DNA of 46,367 bases from a virus (IMGVR_UViG_3300034418_004482:1-46367); one strand, 5' to 3'. Positions 37,301-44,984 are shown, numbered from the stretch's first letter. The notes: generated from the sequence alone by a model not told the origin. A program made the numbers and translations.

Positions 37301-38693
37301 TAGTAATGTCGCTTTAGAATTTAATGCATTAGGAGCAATAGAAAACTCTGTATCTCCTGCACCAGACACTATAAAAGACGGCAAAACAGAAGCTCAAAGA
37401 TTAGCAGACCAAGCAGTCGATAATGAAATCACACAAAATATTAAATCAGCAGAGGGAGAAGTACCGAGTACAATTAAACCTAAAGTAGATTTAACAAAGA
37501 AAACAGCTCCAGTAGATCTTTCTACCGATACAGAAATGTATAGACTTCAGTATAAAGATGCTGAGTTTATAGCAGAGATTAAGAATGGGAAATTCCAAAT
37601 ATTCAATGCTAAGAATATGGAGCAAAAGTTTGTAGATAAGACTCCTGAAAATGACCCAGTGGTTAAAGAACTTTACGAAATGTTTAAGCTAAAGGTTTCA
37701 GGTATCTCAGAGACGCTTGTAGACAATTATCATGATAGTGTTTCTTGGGAACAATTAGCTGTGAATTTTGATAGAAGCTTTTTTGATCCAGAAAAAATTA
37801 AAGGCAGTCAAGATGTACTCAGAGCTTTTTGGCCTTATCTAGAAAAAGACTCTAATATATCACAGCTAGTTACTAAACTAGGAAGAGTTAATTTTGAAGT
37901 TAAATTTTTAAATAATGAAGAGTGGGCAGAGCAAACAAGAGGTAGAGGTACTTACATGTTCTACTATAATGACACAATATATTTAAATGAAGAAACAATA
38001 CGACAAGTAGATAGTGGAGCATTTTATTTATATGCTTTCCTCCATGAAGTAACCCATGCTTTTACTATTGATTTAGTTGTTAAAGGAAAACAAACTACTG
38101 TAAAAGATGGTAAAAGAGTTACTCAAGATATTATAGACAAAGAGTTAAGACAAAAGAATACTGAGCTAACAAATTTATTTAAGGAAGCAAAAAATTTAGA
38201 TAAAAAGAGTGAATCTCCGAAGCAAGATCTTTACGGTTTTACAGATGAATTTGAATTTGTAGCAGAAATTTTTACTAATCCTGACTTTGCAAATCATGTT
38301 AAAAGCTTAAGAGCTCCACAAGAATCAAAAAGTATTTGGCAAAAATTTATAGATTGGTTAACTTCGATATTTTATGAAGTACCTAAAAAAGGTAGAGGAG
38401 AAGAAATTTACGAAGAATCTATGGAACTTATAAACGCAATAGTAGAAAATGTAACTAAGGATTACAGAGAAACGATACAGCGTGAAAGAGAACAGATAAG
38501 TGAAGGAGATAAATGGTTAAGAGATAACCAAAATTATATAGTAGAAGAGATATATCAAAATGGTCCAAGTATAACTAATTATCTTTATGGAATAAAAACT
38601 GCTAACGGTACATCTACTAGAGATATAATGACTCAACAAGAATGGGACACTCTTTCTCCTGAAGAAAAATATAATGTTATAAAATGTAACTAA
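28350..38693 (+). CDS. Giant single-chain virion RNA polymerase with two zincin motifs
   Basis: A 3,447-residue protein. Residues 2066-2109 run RIPTEDKYSMFNIRI ... GLDFDIDKLY. This matches the beta-prime double-psi barrel pattern (R.PT ... ADFDGD) and the DFDID catalytic loop of crAss-like phage polymerases such as phi14:2 gp66. Asp2105, Asp2107 and Asp2109 should bind catalytic magnesium. Two metallopeptidase-like motifs flank this: HEAFH (His596-His600) with EEFLADKF near 654-661, and HEVTH (His3232-His3236) with EFVAEIF near 3302-3308. phi14:2 gp66 is about 2,180 residues, so this chain is much longer. The polymerase probably enters the cell with the DNA and transcribes early genes. It joins the next gene by TAATG. 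Polymerase call strong; protease activity unproven. Confidence 0.88.
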   Translation: MACKYWYDGNWRSEEEFKSILNNGLLDQLLRGEAISLKEFQLDETKIINKPKETVQQAPVRVRIKRKIQRNLNVGTDPQNNGEPLKNNPAVLLKKAADARGDKNNELLLVIKTIDRVNIGQDGQGDTVMSTIHTGRAGSEKAKALREKLENSKVNLSESLEPGYVYMLVPSAYGLYPVKLFTHKIADTNDFDTVKTKLKELQEATNIDDIKKIREVLEDITYRFNIEYKRGNTKKDSYFEFKWTEVEGEVIVPQEIKIPGDQIDAAIDFLGKRIRKIDFARINEGNYNQQVAESGAITTDLFHEDGNFFHSSSFFLETYQLSESEKKAYEQQVLDFDKSDEKNFNEEFGPTSNEAYEPNPNQTSTKKDEAEYFDDQIPPDDFEFEFDEELALLSAQATEEGKKQQKGEPVKKEEPGERAPTREEIIDSDQELSAQDLDDIIKAAEEQGISAGVAAMEETRSNESTLLDSESETGDDIDTDVSSSDDIIGDPFGDSNLKTKMGPKMDPELAKEDAKKAREQGLETLKRILGESFKRQSGKKGTVRVIKDFDSLRHYLPKESFEMLQQALKNGDELYGLFTTAAVLISELAPAGTEAHEAFHVIFNLVLPIEQRVKILNEIFYKYQEEIPLTRKEVTLEDGTKEVQYVRPTFIELEEFLADKFMAYEQSQEVDKLKPVSKQPVPEDKRTGQQKTKDILAGKENFKETNAFFKGLSRMLRVFFKKNKVLNIDNLFENINLGVYADSIKFKNTVLKRSIRQSIGQSVRTTAPNRKYINPVEKKWALRYFNSKIKKAIEGFRQQLDPENKLSVPEIINLVGKKSKNSGPHIIFSNAITDVVRDIAVAKQLLAQAEAAGDTKKVAKFKNLIHHFSKFYKIITNNQKIVRKNPKGRIEFMKSSDLLEQFNRFLKSNEGIEISYGGFEAESRSPQEGTNGQVTEQDYINAIEEGEDTPDRVAQINSIERNPKQGMKQQLISFFANIPKYNSDGSKAISPFGIQDVEDSNVVFAALVSKVANSYTLENFDAKLATLNKPWKQDVIDLFAQNPRLRTLFFANFASKNFAEFESVYEVNGEFRVFSSNSKTIKDIISEDLIANFLSSTNSLYKVGKQDALWTDNIDAAKAKAFLDGLLKLDFLYRQNDVSADEKVAEKSVDFFENGKFFKLLSDHLATVNLFLTPEQLDKIYNSGGAKFLYKRGKIGNLLRVLQEVGKKLVGTDRTAMESRTVVGEDGKKRTVKTPKYKRDAKARVNPFTKLTPETDIQYGKSKASGKSLVQQLAEAIEPALDTELVSSFRGIGGKTKYNIILSGQINKMLEEVKDEDSLQKLIDNVAGNDLLVSNLPFLQDLKNDDGLRNNLKSIILDGLTRKGQNKAVTYGKMSDIELEATSFGLYYRRGKREYQQGNVGIKLGIPSNSPTAHYLKVKRLSKDEIIDKLTDTAIAEMERMKFIKGLEEQYKKEKKENKDAVPHPLLLNKNYVKRGKNFQLLTFLNKVPAKNLKTKQGIKKEIQKFFEFNLEKDTFFRQQYLKYKESGIVEGKTAEGLMTFNPNILDKSLETTQAQNEVFIDYLMNTFYYNAQTNVLFAGDPSFYKGTTDYQKRFKQIFSPGTYTTLTGSYSAIILEDSMVPTSKENLKHINDIIDKSNMTPVEKEALKIMWKEKANAKKVGDQNNESDGGTFVSLDFRKKILKGLGEWGEAHDKAYDRIKKGKETIEDLRIIDPPASPLKPFTFTQMYVDGVRVPMQIKNSETVLTKSFALKKDKQGNLVYPKLAAIYEDMERGAYEVALFESAVKVGGITNGKDSRFTHYEKQADGSYIPSVGYDSVKVFNLDISDYRKQQETPAHHIDERSNFGSQLRTLITGDIAMDQDYDLFIGDTRTSLKGYEVVSLYQDIIFDDLKESFESLEKDMVNPDGTLNYVKLIPLLREHAVERNMGDQYLQAISPVEVTVNDASLGSKKTITTALPLFHPRILYQTETLLHSIFKNNVVKQKIKGGGVINTPSYGVSTLQREEDADLVGERYHPKLKIEDGKIIWEVLMPHTSKKFFPTKDGEVDFEYINMYASELLEIIANRIPTEDKYSMFNIRIIGFTPPSMANTIIMPPEVTTIAGLDFDIDKLYFLSKHFRVIDNIPKITQYYSTIDNQEQANDLAENIYRNKILIKKFAEDTIKNEKEREEFLKRVETSIQEVALATKDKNRSLSDIKREIRESERELKKSKQLNTEDAKALKKELQETIDSFYNILNGQEWDEELVEKSIALQEAEEGKNVIIDVIASALLDAKNLGINISSYNTRAARDNMKINIMKSILENRNTAAAIINPGNFDSLKYAGARIRLLKAGKTKEANLKGKELLAAADKLDDDADFNIAYPSTQLELFRRNMDGNDLIGIMANHNTHHAKAQYTNLKLVDQLEFNKQTYQALNQIRSRTGKRISRILATKLAAVVDNAKEPISAFLNFNMFTANVVALADRLGVDEAFMFALLNQPAILELTNRVQNEQGSMSKQNLVSQIKKEIIANLQEQIPSGTTVKPVNIKDLTTEMLEKTLSGKKGVKNAFIQKAALALFEELDTIAEELSRGIRASKTDSVTAYGSTGAADYVFLNNQTRILVDNQRGANKISGLEEIFLYKNPKQKQSPAFTTYGLYKPIGIYEKVFPTIGNINENNPTETKFSPLGLIKEKFTEFKGTGVLREEEAQLINSNYLNYIASEFKFFHHDQIDDILKKFPGEFLTFKRNLPENSPFKPLMDQLHIVRPDLTSPISRIQFYQTGKFAEDIEALSDSWERMLLDPDPEIREIAKKLIKYSFFANGFNFGPYTFANVIPVMFFTNEYQSTQPDLMIQDGGGQLTMNELLQKRLMVENYDSEYNGRFIEQFIRNYSNRHNFIPTAKIDRTLSEEDAGNYLTPTGRITSTFYEADANIIKDLKGNLVVIGNYATTNLRDRFDEPVPYIKAYDTKINNHYATSIYKLTDTIIEYNSNNQEIVVYKYNRVPNLGISNVALEFNALGAIENSVSPAPDTIKDGKTEAQRLADQAVDNEITQNIKSAEGEVPSTIKPKVDLTKKTAPVDLSTDTEMYRLQYKDAEFIAEIKNGKFQIFNAKNMEQKFVDKTPENDPVVKELYEMFKLKVSGISETLVDNYHDSVSWEQLAVNFDRSFFDPEKIKGSQDVLRAFWPYLEKDSNISQLVTKLGRVNFEVKFLNNEEWAEQTRGRGTYMFYYNDTIYLNEETIRQVDSGAFYLYAFLHEVTHAFTIDLVVKGKQTTVKDGKRVTQDIIDKELRQKNTELTNLFKEAKNLDKKSESPKQDLYGFTDEFEFVAEIFTNPDFANHVKSLRAPQESKSIWQKFIDWLTSIFYEVPKKGRGEEIYEESMELINAIVENVTKDYRETIQREREQISEGDKWLRDNQNYIVEEIYQNGPSITNYLYGIKTANGTSTRDIMTQQEWDTLSPEEKYNVIKCN

Positions 38694-41600
38694 TGAGTAA
38701 ATGTATAAATAAATCTCATCCTGAATTTAAACAGCTGTTACTAGATACAGAAGTAAATCCTCTTATAGTAGCTGCTAAAGTTGGTATATGGATGGAACAA
38801 AATAATACAGAAGATTTTCCTACTATAGAACAAATAGGTCTAACTTCTATACAAAATACTCAAGAAAAACAAGTATTATATCAAGGAGGTCCTTCTAGAG
38901 CTAGAGCTGTTATAAAAGAAGCTCGTGATATATTCTTTAATGAAGTATATCAAAAAGATTTATCAGAAAATGATGTCAGAAGAATTAATACTAAGCTTAG
39001 ACAAATTTCTGATAGAATAGGGGATCAGCCTTGGAGACTTAAAGAAAAGTTTGATGGCACTTATTATATAGCAGGTTATAAAAATGCTAATGTAGCCCAG
39101 AAAGAAGATACTTACTACTCACCATATGCTAACGGTATGTTTAGACAAATGAGTGTTAAGAATACTGAAAAAGCAAATGCTAAATTAGATAGAATATTAG
39201 GAGCTTGGGCAAGAAAACATGGAGTAGCTATAGAGTCTTTAAAATCTGTGATGGAAAAATTCCCTAATAGATTTGAAGAAAATGCTTTAGGAGTTGCTGA
39301 CTTTATGAATTCTCTTATCGCTATTGCTGATGGAGCTAAGATAGATACTCTTGCAGAAGAAGTCGCTCACTTTGCTATTGAGATGCAGTTGATGAGCCAA
39401 GGGGAGGCTAATTATATTTTAGGTCCTACTACTATAAAACAAGCTTTAGAACAAGTCACAGAGACTGAGACTTACGCACAAGTAAAAGAAGAGTATAAAG
39501 ATATCTATGAGAATGAAGAAGACTTTAGAAAAGAAGCTTTAGGTAAGATATTAGCAGCTGAAATAGTTAATCAGTTTAAACAGACTGATCAATTTATTGA
39601 AGAAGATGTATCAGGATTCTGGCAAAGTCTTAAGAAAGTATGGCAAGATTTTACTGCCTGGTTAGATTGGGCTCTAGGAATAGATAGTGCAGGTAGAAAT
39701 GATATAGAAAATGTTGTTATTCCTTTGGCTAGAGATATATTAAATCAAGAGCAAGTAGGAAAATATGAAAAGTTTGAGTCCTATAAACAGCTGAAGAAAC
39801 ACGAAGGCAAAAGACCTTTTACAAAAGATGATATTAAATATCAAAAAGAAAAAAGAAGCGATGAAAGGAAACTGACTGAAAAAGAAAAGTTTCTTAAAAA
39901 AGTAGAGCAGCAGCTTTTAAAGAAGAAACAAAGACTTAAAGAAGCTCAAAGAGATACTAGAAGTCAGAAAAGTAAAAAAGCAATTGCTGCAGTTACAGCT
40001 GAGATAGAAGGTCTACAAAGAGACCTTGAAAATGCTAGGTATAATACTGGTATTACTAAATGGATTTACTCTTCTAAAGAAGAAGTATATGAAATATTTA
40101 AAGTATTAGATTCTGCAGAAAGAGGAGACGTTACTTTAGGTGGACGAACATTATATAATTATGAGCTATTCTTAGATAGTTATAATTCTCTTATCAATAC
40201 TTTGATAGAAGATGTAAGAGTATCTACTGTTACTAGAGAAGAAGGAGCAGATATAGAGGAAGCAGTAGCTAGTTTAAGAGATTTAATAACTAAATCTAGA
40301 ACCAGATTAAAACCTTTAAGATTAGAAAAAAATAAAGAAAAGTTTAGAGAAATAAATAGAACACCTGATGGTGAAGTTATAGATAAAGATTTTGATGAAG
40401 AGAGTGCTTTTGAAGCTATGCAAACAAAATTCTTTGATTGGTTTAAATATTATACAGGTAACTTTAAAAATGCTAAGTCAGCTGTTATTAGATCAGTACA
40501 TAAATTTATTTATGATGCTTATAATAATGTTAAAAGATTTGCCGTAAGTACTGCTAGAGATGTATTAGCTTCCCAGACTTTATTCTTAAGTAAATATAAA
40601 CAAGAAGATCTCATAGAGATGGACGGCAATAAGCCTACCCATTATATGGTAGCAGATTATAACTATTCTAAATTTTATAAAGAAAGAGAAAAGTTTAGAA
40701 AAAAAGTAGCTGAGAAATTAGGTTACGTAGACCCAGAAACTGGAGAAGGAGATCCTAGTTTAATAAATAAAAATTTCTTTACAGCAGAACAAGCTGCCGC
40801 ATATGCTAAGATGTGGGAAGGTTGGTATATTAAAAATGCTGTTAGTATTAAAGTAGATGCTAAAAAAGATATAATAAATGAAGAAGGCAATTTAACTACT
40901 CAAGTATTAATGAAACTTAGAAATTCAAATAGAGATCCTATTTGGGTAAATGAAAGTGATATAGCTGAGAAAAAAAAACAAGGATATTATATCAGACAAG
41001 AGTATAAACAAGTTCCTAACGATAGTTATAAGAATAAGAATTTTGCAAAATTAATGAAAGATGAGAAATTCAGACTTCATTATGAAACTTTGATGAGAGT
41101 AAAAAGAGAAGCTCTTGCAAAATTACCTGCAGGATTTCAAACGGATCAGTTGCTTTACATGCGTCCTTCTATGATGAAGAGTACTTTAGATAGATTATTT
41201 AGAGCAGACGGAAATATTCTTACTAGAATAAAAGAAGTTGCTAGAGAAGGAGTAATGATTGAACAAGATGATACTCAATTCGGTGAGTTAAGAGAACTTG
41301 ATAAAGAAACAGTTCCAATTTACTTTACAAGAGAATTAGATGACCCTTCTAAATTAACTACTGATTTCGGAAGAGCTTTTGTAATGTTTGCAGAGATGGC
41401 AGAGAATTTTTATCAGATGACAAAAATTTCTCCTGATGTAAACAACATACTATTTTCTTTAAAAGATAAAGAATACTATAGTGTTAGAAGAGGAAACATA
41501 AAAGAAAAGGTAGCATCTGAAGCAAGTATGGAATACGCTACTGTTAAAGAAATGATTGACAGTTTAGTTTATGGTCAACAAAGGCAGACTGCTGAGTATA

Positions 41601-43162
41601 CTATACCAGGCACAAATAAAACTGTAAGTATTACAAAACTAACATCAGGTATAGCTTCATATATTAGAAACAATAACCTTGCATTTAATGTGCCTACATC
41701 TTTAGCAGGTTACATTAAAGGATCTATCGATTCTATTATAGAAGGTTCTACTGGTTTATATATTACTGCTGAAAGTAAAAATTGGTCAAGAATAGAATTC
41801 TTAAAAGAAATAGGAACTGTTATAGGAGAAATAGGGTCTAATAAACAAAGTAGCAAGATGCATCTTCTTAACCAGGATATGGGAGTTGTTAGTTTAGATT
41901 CTATGTTATATGAGACAGATAAATCTAGGTTAACAAAAAAATTAGCTAGCGGAGATTTAATGTATGTTACATATGCTACAGGAGATTACGGATTAAAATC
42001 TAGAATCTCTTTAGGAGTATATGATAACTACAGATTATACGATGGCAATTTTATTACTAAAGAACAATTCTTAAGAAAAACAGCTACTAAAAAAGGAATA
42101 GAATACGGAAAATCTAGAAAAGCCGACAAAGCCCATGAGAAATCTGTACAAAAAGAATGGGAAGCTCTTAGAGAAAAAAGTCTATACAATGCTTATGAAG
42201 TTGTTAACAATCAATTGAGGATAAAAAAAGGCATGAAACAGTACATTAATGATGGACTATTAAATGCAGTAAAGGGTAAGATAGAATATGTTAGTAATAA
42301 TATAGACGGTTTACTAGGAGCTACTGATAAAGGTAAGCTAGCAAGAACTTCTGCAGGAGACTTCCTTTTAATGCACCGTGGTTGGTTCGTTAACTTAATC
42401 GATGCTAAGATGCAGACTCAAAAAACAAGTTGGATAACAGGTGAAGAAGAAATAGGACACTATAGAGCATTTTTTGGACAATATCTTCCTAGTGTTTTTA
42501 AAGCTATGAAAGGAGGAGATCTTATGGCAGCACATTCTGTGTATGACGGAATGACTAAAGCACAAAGAAGAGGAGTTAAAAAATCTGTAATAGATATGTT
42601 TGCTGCAATACTAGTCTCGTTCTTAGCAGGATTAGCACAGAAGTTTGCAGACGAAGATGATGAAGATCAATTTGTTATACAATTTACTTCATTAATCATG
42701 AACAGGGTATTAATGGAACAGTCAGCTCCTTGGAGTCCTGCAACTCTTACAGACCTTATAGATGAGCCTGTGGTAGGTACAAAAATGCTTAAAGGTTGGA
42801 CAGACCTTACAGATTTATTTGATGGTACAGCAATTGAAAGTGGACCTTACGAAGGGCAATCTAGAAGATCTAAATGGGCTCAAAAGAAAATACCTTTTGG
42901 ATGGAAAAATATATATGAATTTCAATATCCTGGAGAGAAAAACAAATTCTACAAGCAATTAGTAGGTGATGGATTCTTTGCTAACGTTCTTTCTAATGAC
43001 CCTGAAAAGCAATACTCTCTTATAAAATGGTTAAAGCAAACTTTAGGACCGTCTCCTGTTAGAAATTGGGATGCTTATACAGAAGGAGAAAGAGAGGAGA
43101 TTCTATTACAAGGTATAGAAGAGCTAGAAAATGAACAAGACATGTATAATGGGTGGAACTAG
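38693..43162 (+). CDS. Giant cargo protein with degenerate zincin motif, 1,489 aa
   Basis: Starts on the polymerase gene's TAATG. The N-terminus (KCINKSHPEFKQLL ... VAAKVGIWME) resembles starts I recall in other crAss-like giant proteins. At 222-226 it reads EEVAH inside TLAEEVAHFAIEMQ, an HExxH motif whose first His is replaced by Glu. KEALGKILAAEIV about 50 residues later parallels the third-ligand segment of active zincins. The rest is mainly helical, with coiled-coil-like stretches near 390-450. A hydrophobic segment (IDMFAAILVSFLAGLAQKF) lies near 1298-1316, then an acidic DEDDEDQF. It ends the plus-strand giant-gene run with TAG. It is likely ejected with the polymerase; it may be a partner or a non-catalytic zincin scaffold. 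Confidence 0.65.
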   Translation: MSKCINKSHPEFKQLLLDTEVNPLIVAAKVGIWMEQNNTEDFPTIEQIGLTSIQNTQEKQVLYQGGPSRARAVIKEARDIFFNEVYQKDLSENDVRRINTKLRQISDRIGDQPWRLKEKFDGTYYIAGYKNANVAQKEDTYYSPYANGMFRQMSVKNTEKANAKLDRILGAWARKHGVAIESLKSVMEKFPNRFEENALGVADFMNSLIAIADGAKIDTLAEEVAHFAIEMQLMSQGEANYILGPTTIKQALEQVTETETYAQVKEEYKDIYENEEDFRKEALGKILAAEIVNQFKQTDQFIEEDVSGFWQSLKKVWQDFTAWLDWALGIDSAGRNDIENVVIPLARDILNQEQVGKYEKFESYKQLKKHEGKRPFTKDDIKYQKEKRSDERKLTEKEKFLKKVEQQLLKKKQRLKEAQRDTRSQKSKKAIAAVTAEIEGLQRDLENARYNTGITKWIYSSKEEVYEIFKVLDSAERGDVTLGGRTLYNYELFLDSYNSLINTLIEDVRVSTVTREEGADIEEAVASLRDLITKSRTRLKPLRLEKNKEKFREINRTPDGEVIDKDFDEESAFEAMQTKFFDWFKYYTGNFKNAKSAVIRSVHKFIYDAYNNVKRFAVSTARDVLASQTLFLSKYKQEDLIEMDGNKPTHYMVADYNYSKFYKEREKFRKKVAEKLGYVDPETGEGDPSLINKNFFTAEQAAAYAKMWEGWYIKNAVSIKVDAKKDIINEEGNLTTQVLMKLRNSNRDPIWVNESDIAEKKKQGYYIRQEYKQVPNDSYKNKNFAKLMKDEKFRLHYETLMRVKREALAKLPAGFQTDQLLYMRPSMMKSTLDRLFRADGNILTRIKEVAREGVMIEQDDTQFGELRELDKETVPIYFTRELDDPSKLTTDFGRAFVMFAEMAENFYQMTKISPDVNNILFSLKDKEYYSVRRGNIKEKVASEASMEYATVKEMIDSLVYGQQRQTAEYTIPGTNKTVSITKLTSGIASYIRNNNLAFNVPTSLAGYIKGSIDSIIEGSTGLYITAESKNWSRIEFLKEIGTVIGEIGSNKQSSKMHLLNQDMGVVSLDSMLYETDKSRLTKKLASGDLMYVTYATGDYGLKSRISLGVYDNYRLYDGNFITKEQFLRKTATKKGIEYGKSRKADKAHEKSVQKEWEALREKSLYNAYEVVNNQLRIKKGMKQYINDGLLNAVKGKIEYVSNNIDGLLGATDKGKLARTSAGDFLLMHRGWFVNLIDAKMQTQKTSWITGEEEIGHYRAFFGQYLPSVFKAMKGGDLMAAHSVYDGMTKAQRRGVKKSVIDMFAAILVSFLAGLAQKFADEDDEDQFVIQFTSLIMNRVLMEQSAPWSPATLTDLIDEPVVGTKMLKGWTDLTDLFDGTAIESGPYEGQSRRSKWAQKKIPFGWKNIYEFQYPGEKNKFYKQLVGDGFFANVLSNDPEKQYSLIKWLKQTLGPSPVRNWDAYTEGEREEILLQGIEELENEQDMYNGWN

Positions 43163-43222
43163 GCAAATTTTTTACTTAAAACAAAGTTTCGTATATTAGG
43201 GACGCGATAAATACAAAACACA
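43163..43222 (+). promoter_or_regulatory. Intergenic region likely holding a promoter
   Basis: This 60-base AT-rich gap separates the giant cargo genes from the phosphoesterase/secreted-protein pair, a change of functional block. It contains TTTTTTACTTAAAAC and CGTATATTAGGG but no clean TAnnTTTG element and no hairpin. A promoter is expected from position only. Confidence 0.2.
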
Positions 43223-44113
43223 ATGAAACTTATTAAACATGCTGATAATATCCATGAGTTAAAACTCGATGGTACTAGGGCAAAAATTGCTATGTTATCA
43301 GACATCCATTGGGATAATCCTAAATGTGATTGGAAACTTTTAAAAAATGATTTAGACTTTTGCTTAGACAACTCAATCCCTATTATGGTTAATGGGGATT
43401 TCTTTTGTTTAATGCAAGGTAGAGGAGATAACAGAAGAAACAAATCTGATATACGCCCTGAACACAATAATGCTAAATACTTAGATTCAATAGTAGAGAC
43501 AGCTGTAGAATGGTGGAGTCCTTATGCACATCTTCTTACAGTAATAGGCTATGGAAATCATGAAACTGCCATTATCAAATGGCAAGAAACAGACATATTA
43601 GCTAGATTTGTTAAGATGCTTAATCTTAAGAATAACACCAATGTAATGACAGGAGGATATGGTGGATGGTTTATTATAAATCAAGCTCTTAGAAAAAAAG
43701 AAAATGGTAGAGACTCTACAAGAGCTATTAAGATAAAATATTTCCACGGATCAGGTGGAGGCGGTGTAGTTACTAAAGGAGCACTTAATTTAACTAGGGC
43801 GTTAGAAATGTATGAAGACTTTGATGTATTTACTATGGGTCATATACATGAGAATGCAGCTAGGAATGATGTAAGAGATGTTTGTGTCCAAGGATCTAGT
43901 GTATATAGACATTGTCAAAAACAACTTCACATGATGCTCACAGGCACGTACAAAGAGGAATATGGAGCAGGTAGCAAGGGGTGGCATGTAGAAAGAGGAG
44001 CTCCAGTTAAACCTACAGGAGGTAGAATTCTTACTATAGATTATAAAAGAATTAGAGCAGAGAATATAGATAGACACGACAGACAAGTAGATTCATGTAA
44101 ATTTCCATTATGA
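43223..44113 (+). CDS. Calcineurin-like metallophosphoesterase
   Basis: A 296-residue enzyme with the complete metallophosphoesterase signature in order: DIH (Asp27, His29), NGD (Asp59), GNHE (Asn112, His113), FHG (His175) and GHIH (His207, His209). These residues hold the two-metal centre that hydrolyses phosphomono- or diesters. Substrate cannot be told from the sequence; phage members of this family include nucleases and nucleotide phosphatases. No signal peptide is present, so it acts in the cytoplasm. The SGGGGVV stretch after His175 is glycine-rich, and the end (DRHDRQVDSCKFPL) is charged. Its stop overlaps the next start by ATGA, so the two are probably translated together. Fold call is firm. 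Confidence 0.9.
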   Translation: MKLIKHADNIHELKLDGTRAKIAMLSDIHWDNPKCDWKLLKNDLDFCLDNSIPIMVNGDFFCLMQGRGDNRRNKSDIRPEHNNAKYLDSIVETAVEWWSPYAHLLTVIGYGNHETAIIKWQETDILARFVKMLNLKNNTNVMTGGYGGWFIINQALRKKENGRDSTRAIKIKYFHGSGGGGVVTKGALNLTRALEMYEDFDVFTMGHIHENAARNDVRDVCVQGSSVYRHCQKQLHMMLTGTYKEEYGAGSKGWHVERGAPVKPTGGRILTIDYKRIRAENIDRHDRQVDSCKFPL

Positions 44114-44955
44114 GGTTGTTATTAATTATATTATTATCTACATTTACAGCTTATGGCCAAATATCAGAACCGTTTGATAGCTTTGATCAGCCTGGTGAGT
44201 GGACTAGCCCTGGCGGTAATACTGGTTCGCATAGTGGCTCTTTGTGTTATAATATTAGTGGGACTTATGTCACAGATACTTGGTACATTTTTGAATCGCC
44301 TATATACGATCTTACTTCGTATGGACAAGTGGATATACTCTGGTATCAGGAGTGTTCTATCCGTAACGGGGATGAGTTTAGACTCTACCTTTTCGATGGT
44401 GCTTGGTCTTTCTATGACATTACTAATCTTAACGGCCTTTATCAGCTTACCATTCCTAATACTGTTACTCGTATAACATTTGATTTACTTACATATGGTA
44501 ACGGAGGTCTTAAAAATAAATACGCACATGTAGACTTCTTTGACATATTAAACGTAACTCCATTGCCTGTAGAACTTTTAGATTTTAAAGCAGAGTTATT
44601 AGACGACGGAACAAAGTTAACTTGGTCCACAGCATCTGAAAACAATTCTGATTATTTTTCGTTATATAGAGCAATGGATACTTCAAATTGGAATAAGATA
44701 GCTCATATACCAGCTGCAGGTTTTTCTACAAGCTTGCAAGAATATGAATATATAGATAATAGTATCTTATATAATACTACTTACTATCAACTTAAAGAAA
44801 CCGATATAGACGGCACTACACAATCTTGGTATCCTGTGTATGTTTATCGCAAACCAGAATCTTTTAATTACTACAACTTATCGGGACAAGAAGTCAAAGA
44901 ATCTCAGAAAGGCTTCGTGATCTACCGAGGAAAGATTCACTACAAACACAAATAA
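44110..44955 (+). CDS. Secreted jelly-roll/Fn3-like protein resembling T9SS cargo
   Basis: A 281-residue protein with an N-terminal signal peptide (MRLLLIILLSTFTAYGQ, likely cut before Gln17). Residues about 20-150 look like a MAM/jelly-roll adhesion domain (EPFDSFDQPGEWTSPGG, IFESPIYDLTSYGQVDILWY). Residues about 152-255 match the Fn3-like module common near the C-terminus of Bacteroidota secreted proteins: LPVELLDFKAELLDDGTKLTW, then STASENNSDYFSL and YYQLKETDIDGTTQSW. The end, YYNLSGQEVKESQKGFVIYR, resembles a short type IX secretion sorting tail. It may reach the host surface or outside, perhaps altering adsorption or attachment. The gene overlaps the phosphoesterase stop and ends just before a terminator. 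Likely acquired from a host. Confidence 0.75.
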   Translation: MRLLLIILLSTFTAYGQISEPFDSFDQPGEWTSPGGNTGSHSGSLCYNISGTYVTDTWYIFESPIYDLTSYGQVDILWYQECSIRNGDEFRLYLFDGAWSFYDITNLNGLYQLTIPNTVTRITFDLLTYGNGGLKNKYAHVDFFDILNVTPLPVELLDFKAELLDDGTKLTWSTASENNSDYFSLYRAMDTSNWNKIAHIPAAGFSTSLQEYEYIDNSILYNTTYYQLKETDIDGTTQSWYPVYVYRKPESFNYYNLSGQEVKESQKGFVIYRGKIHYKHK

Positions 44956-44984
44956 AAAAGGGGACATATTAGTCCCCTTCTTTT
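44956..44984. terminator. Bidirectional intrinsic terminator between convergent genes
   Basis: AAGGGGAC (44958-44965) pairs perfectly with GTCCCCTT (44972-44979) across a six-base loop. On the plus strand CTTTT follows; on the minus strand the stem is followed by six T, so it can end transcription from both directions. It lies between the secreted-protein stop and the convergent 96-residue gene. Confidence 0.85.

Noticed and set aside
28315-43162. TAG stop-codon recoding as seen in some crAss-like phages
   Set aside because: TAG ends the genes at 28317 and 43162 and reading through adds one or about 15 residues with no domain; no gene in the window needs recoding.
38693-43162. Active metallopeptidase in the last giant protein
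   Set aside because: The motif is EEVAH, lacking the first zinc-binding His, so activity is not supported.
44153-44476. Plus-strand 107-residue frame inside the secreted-protein gene
   Set aside because: Overlaps a well-supported gene with signal peptide and known modules; the alternate frame is hydrophobic noise.
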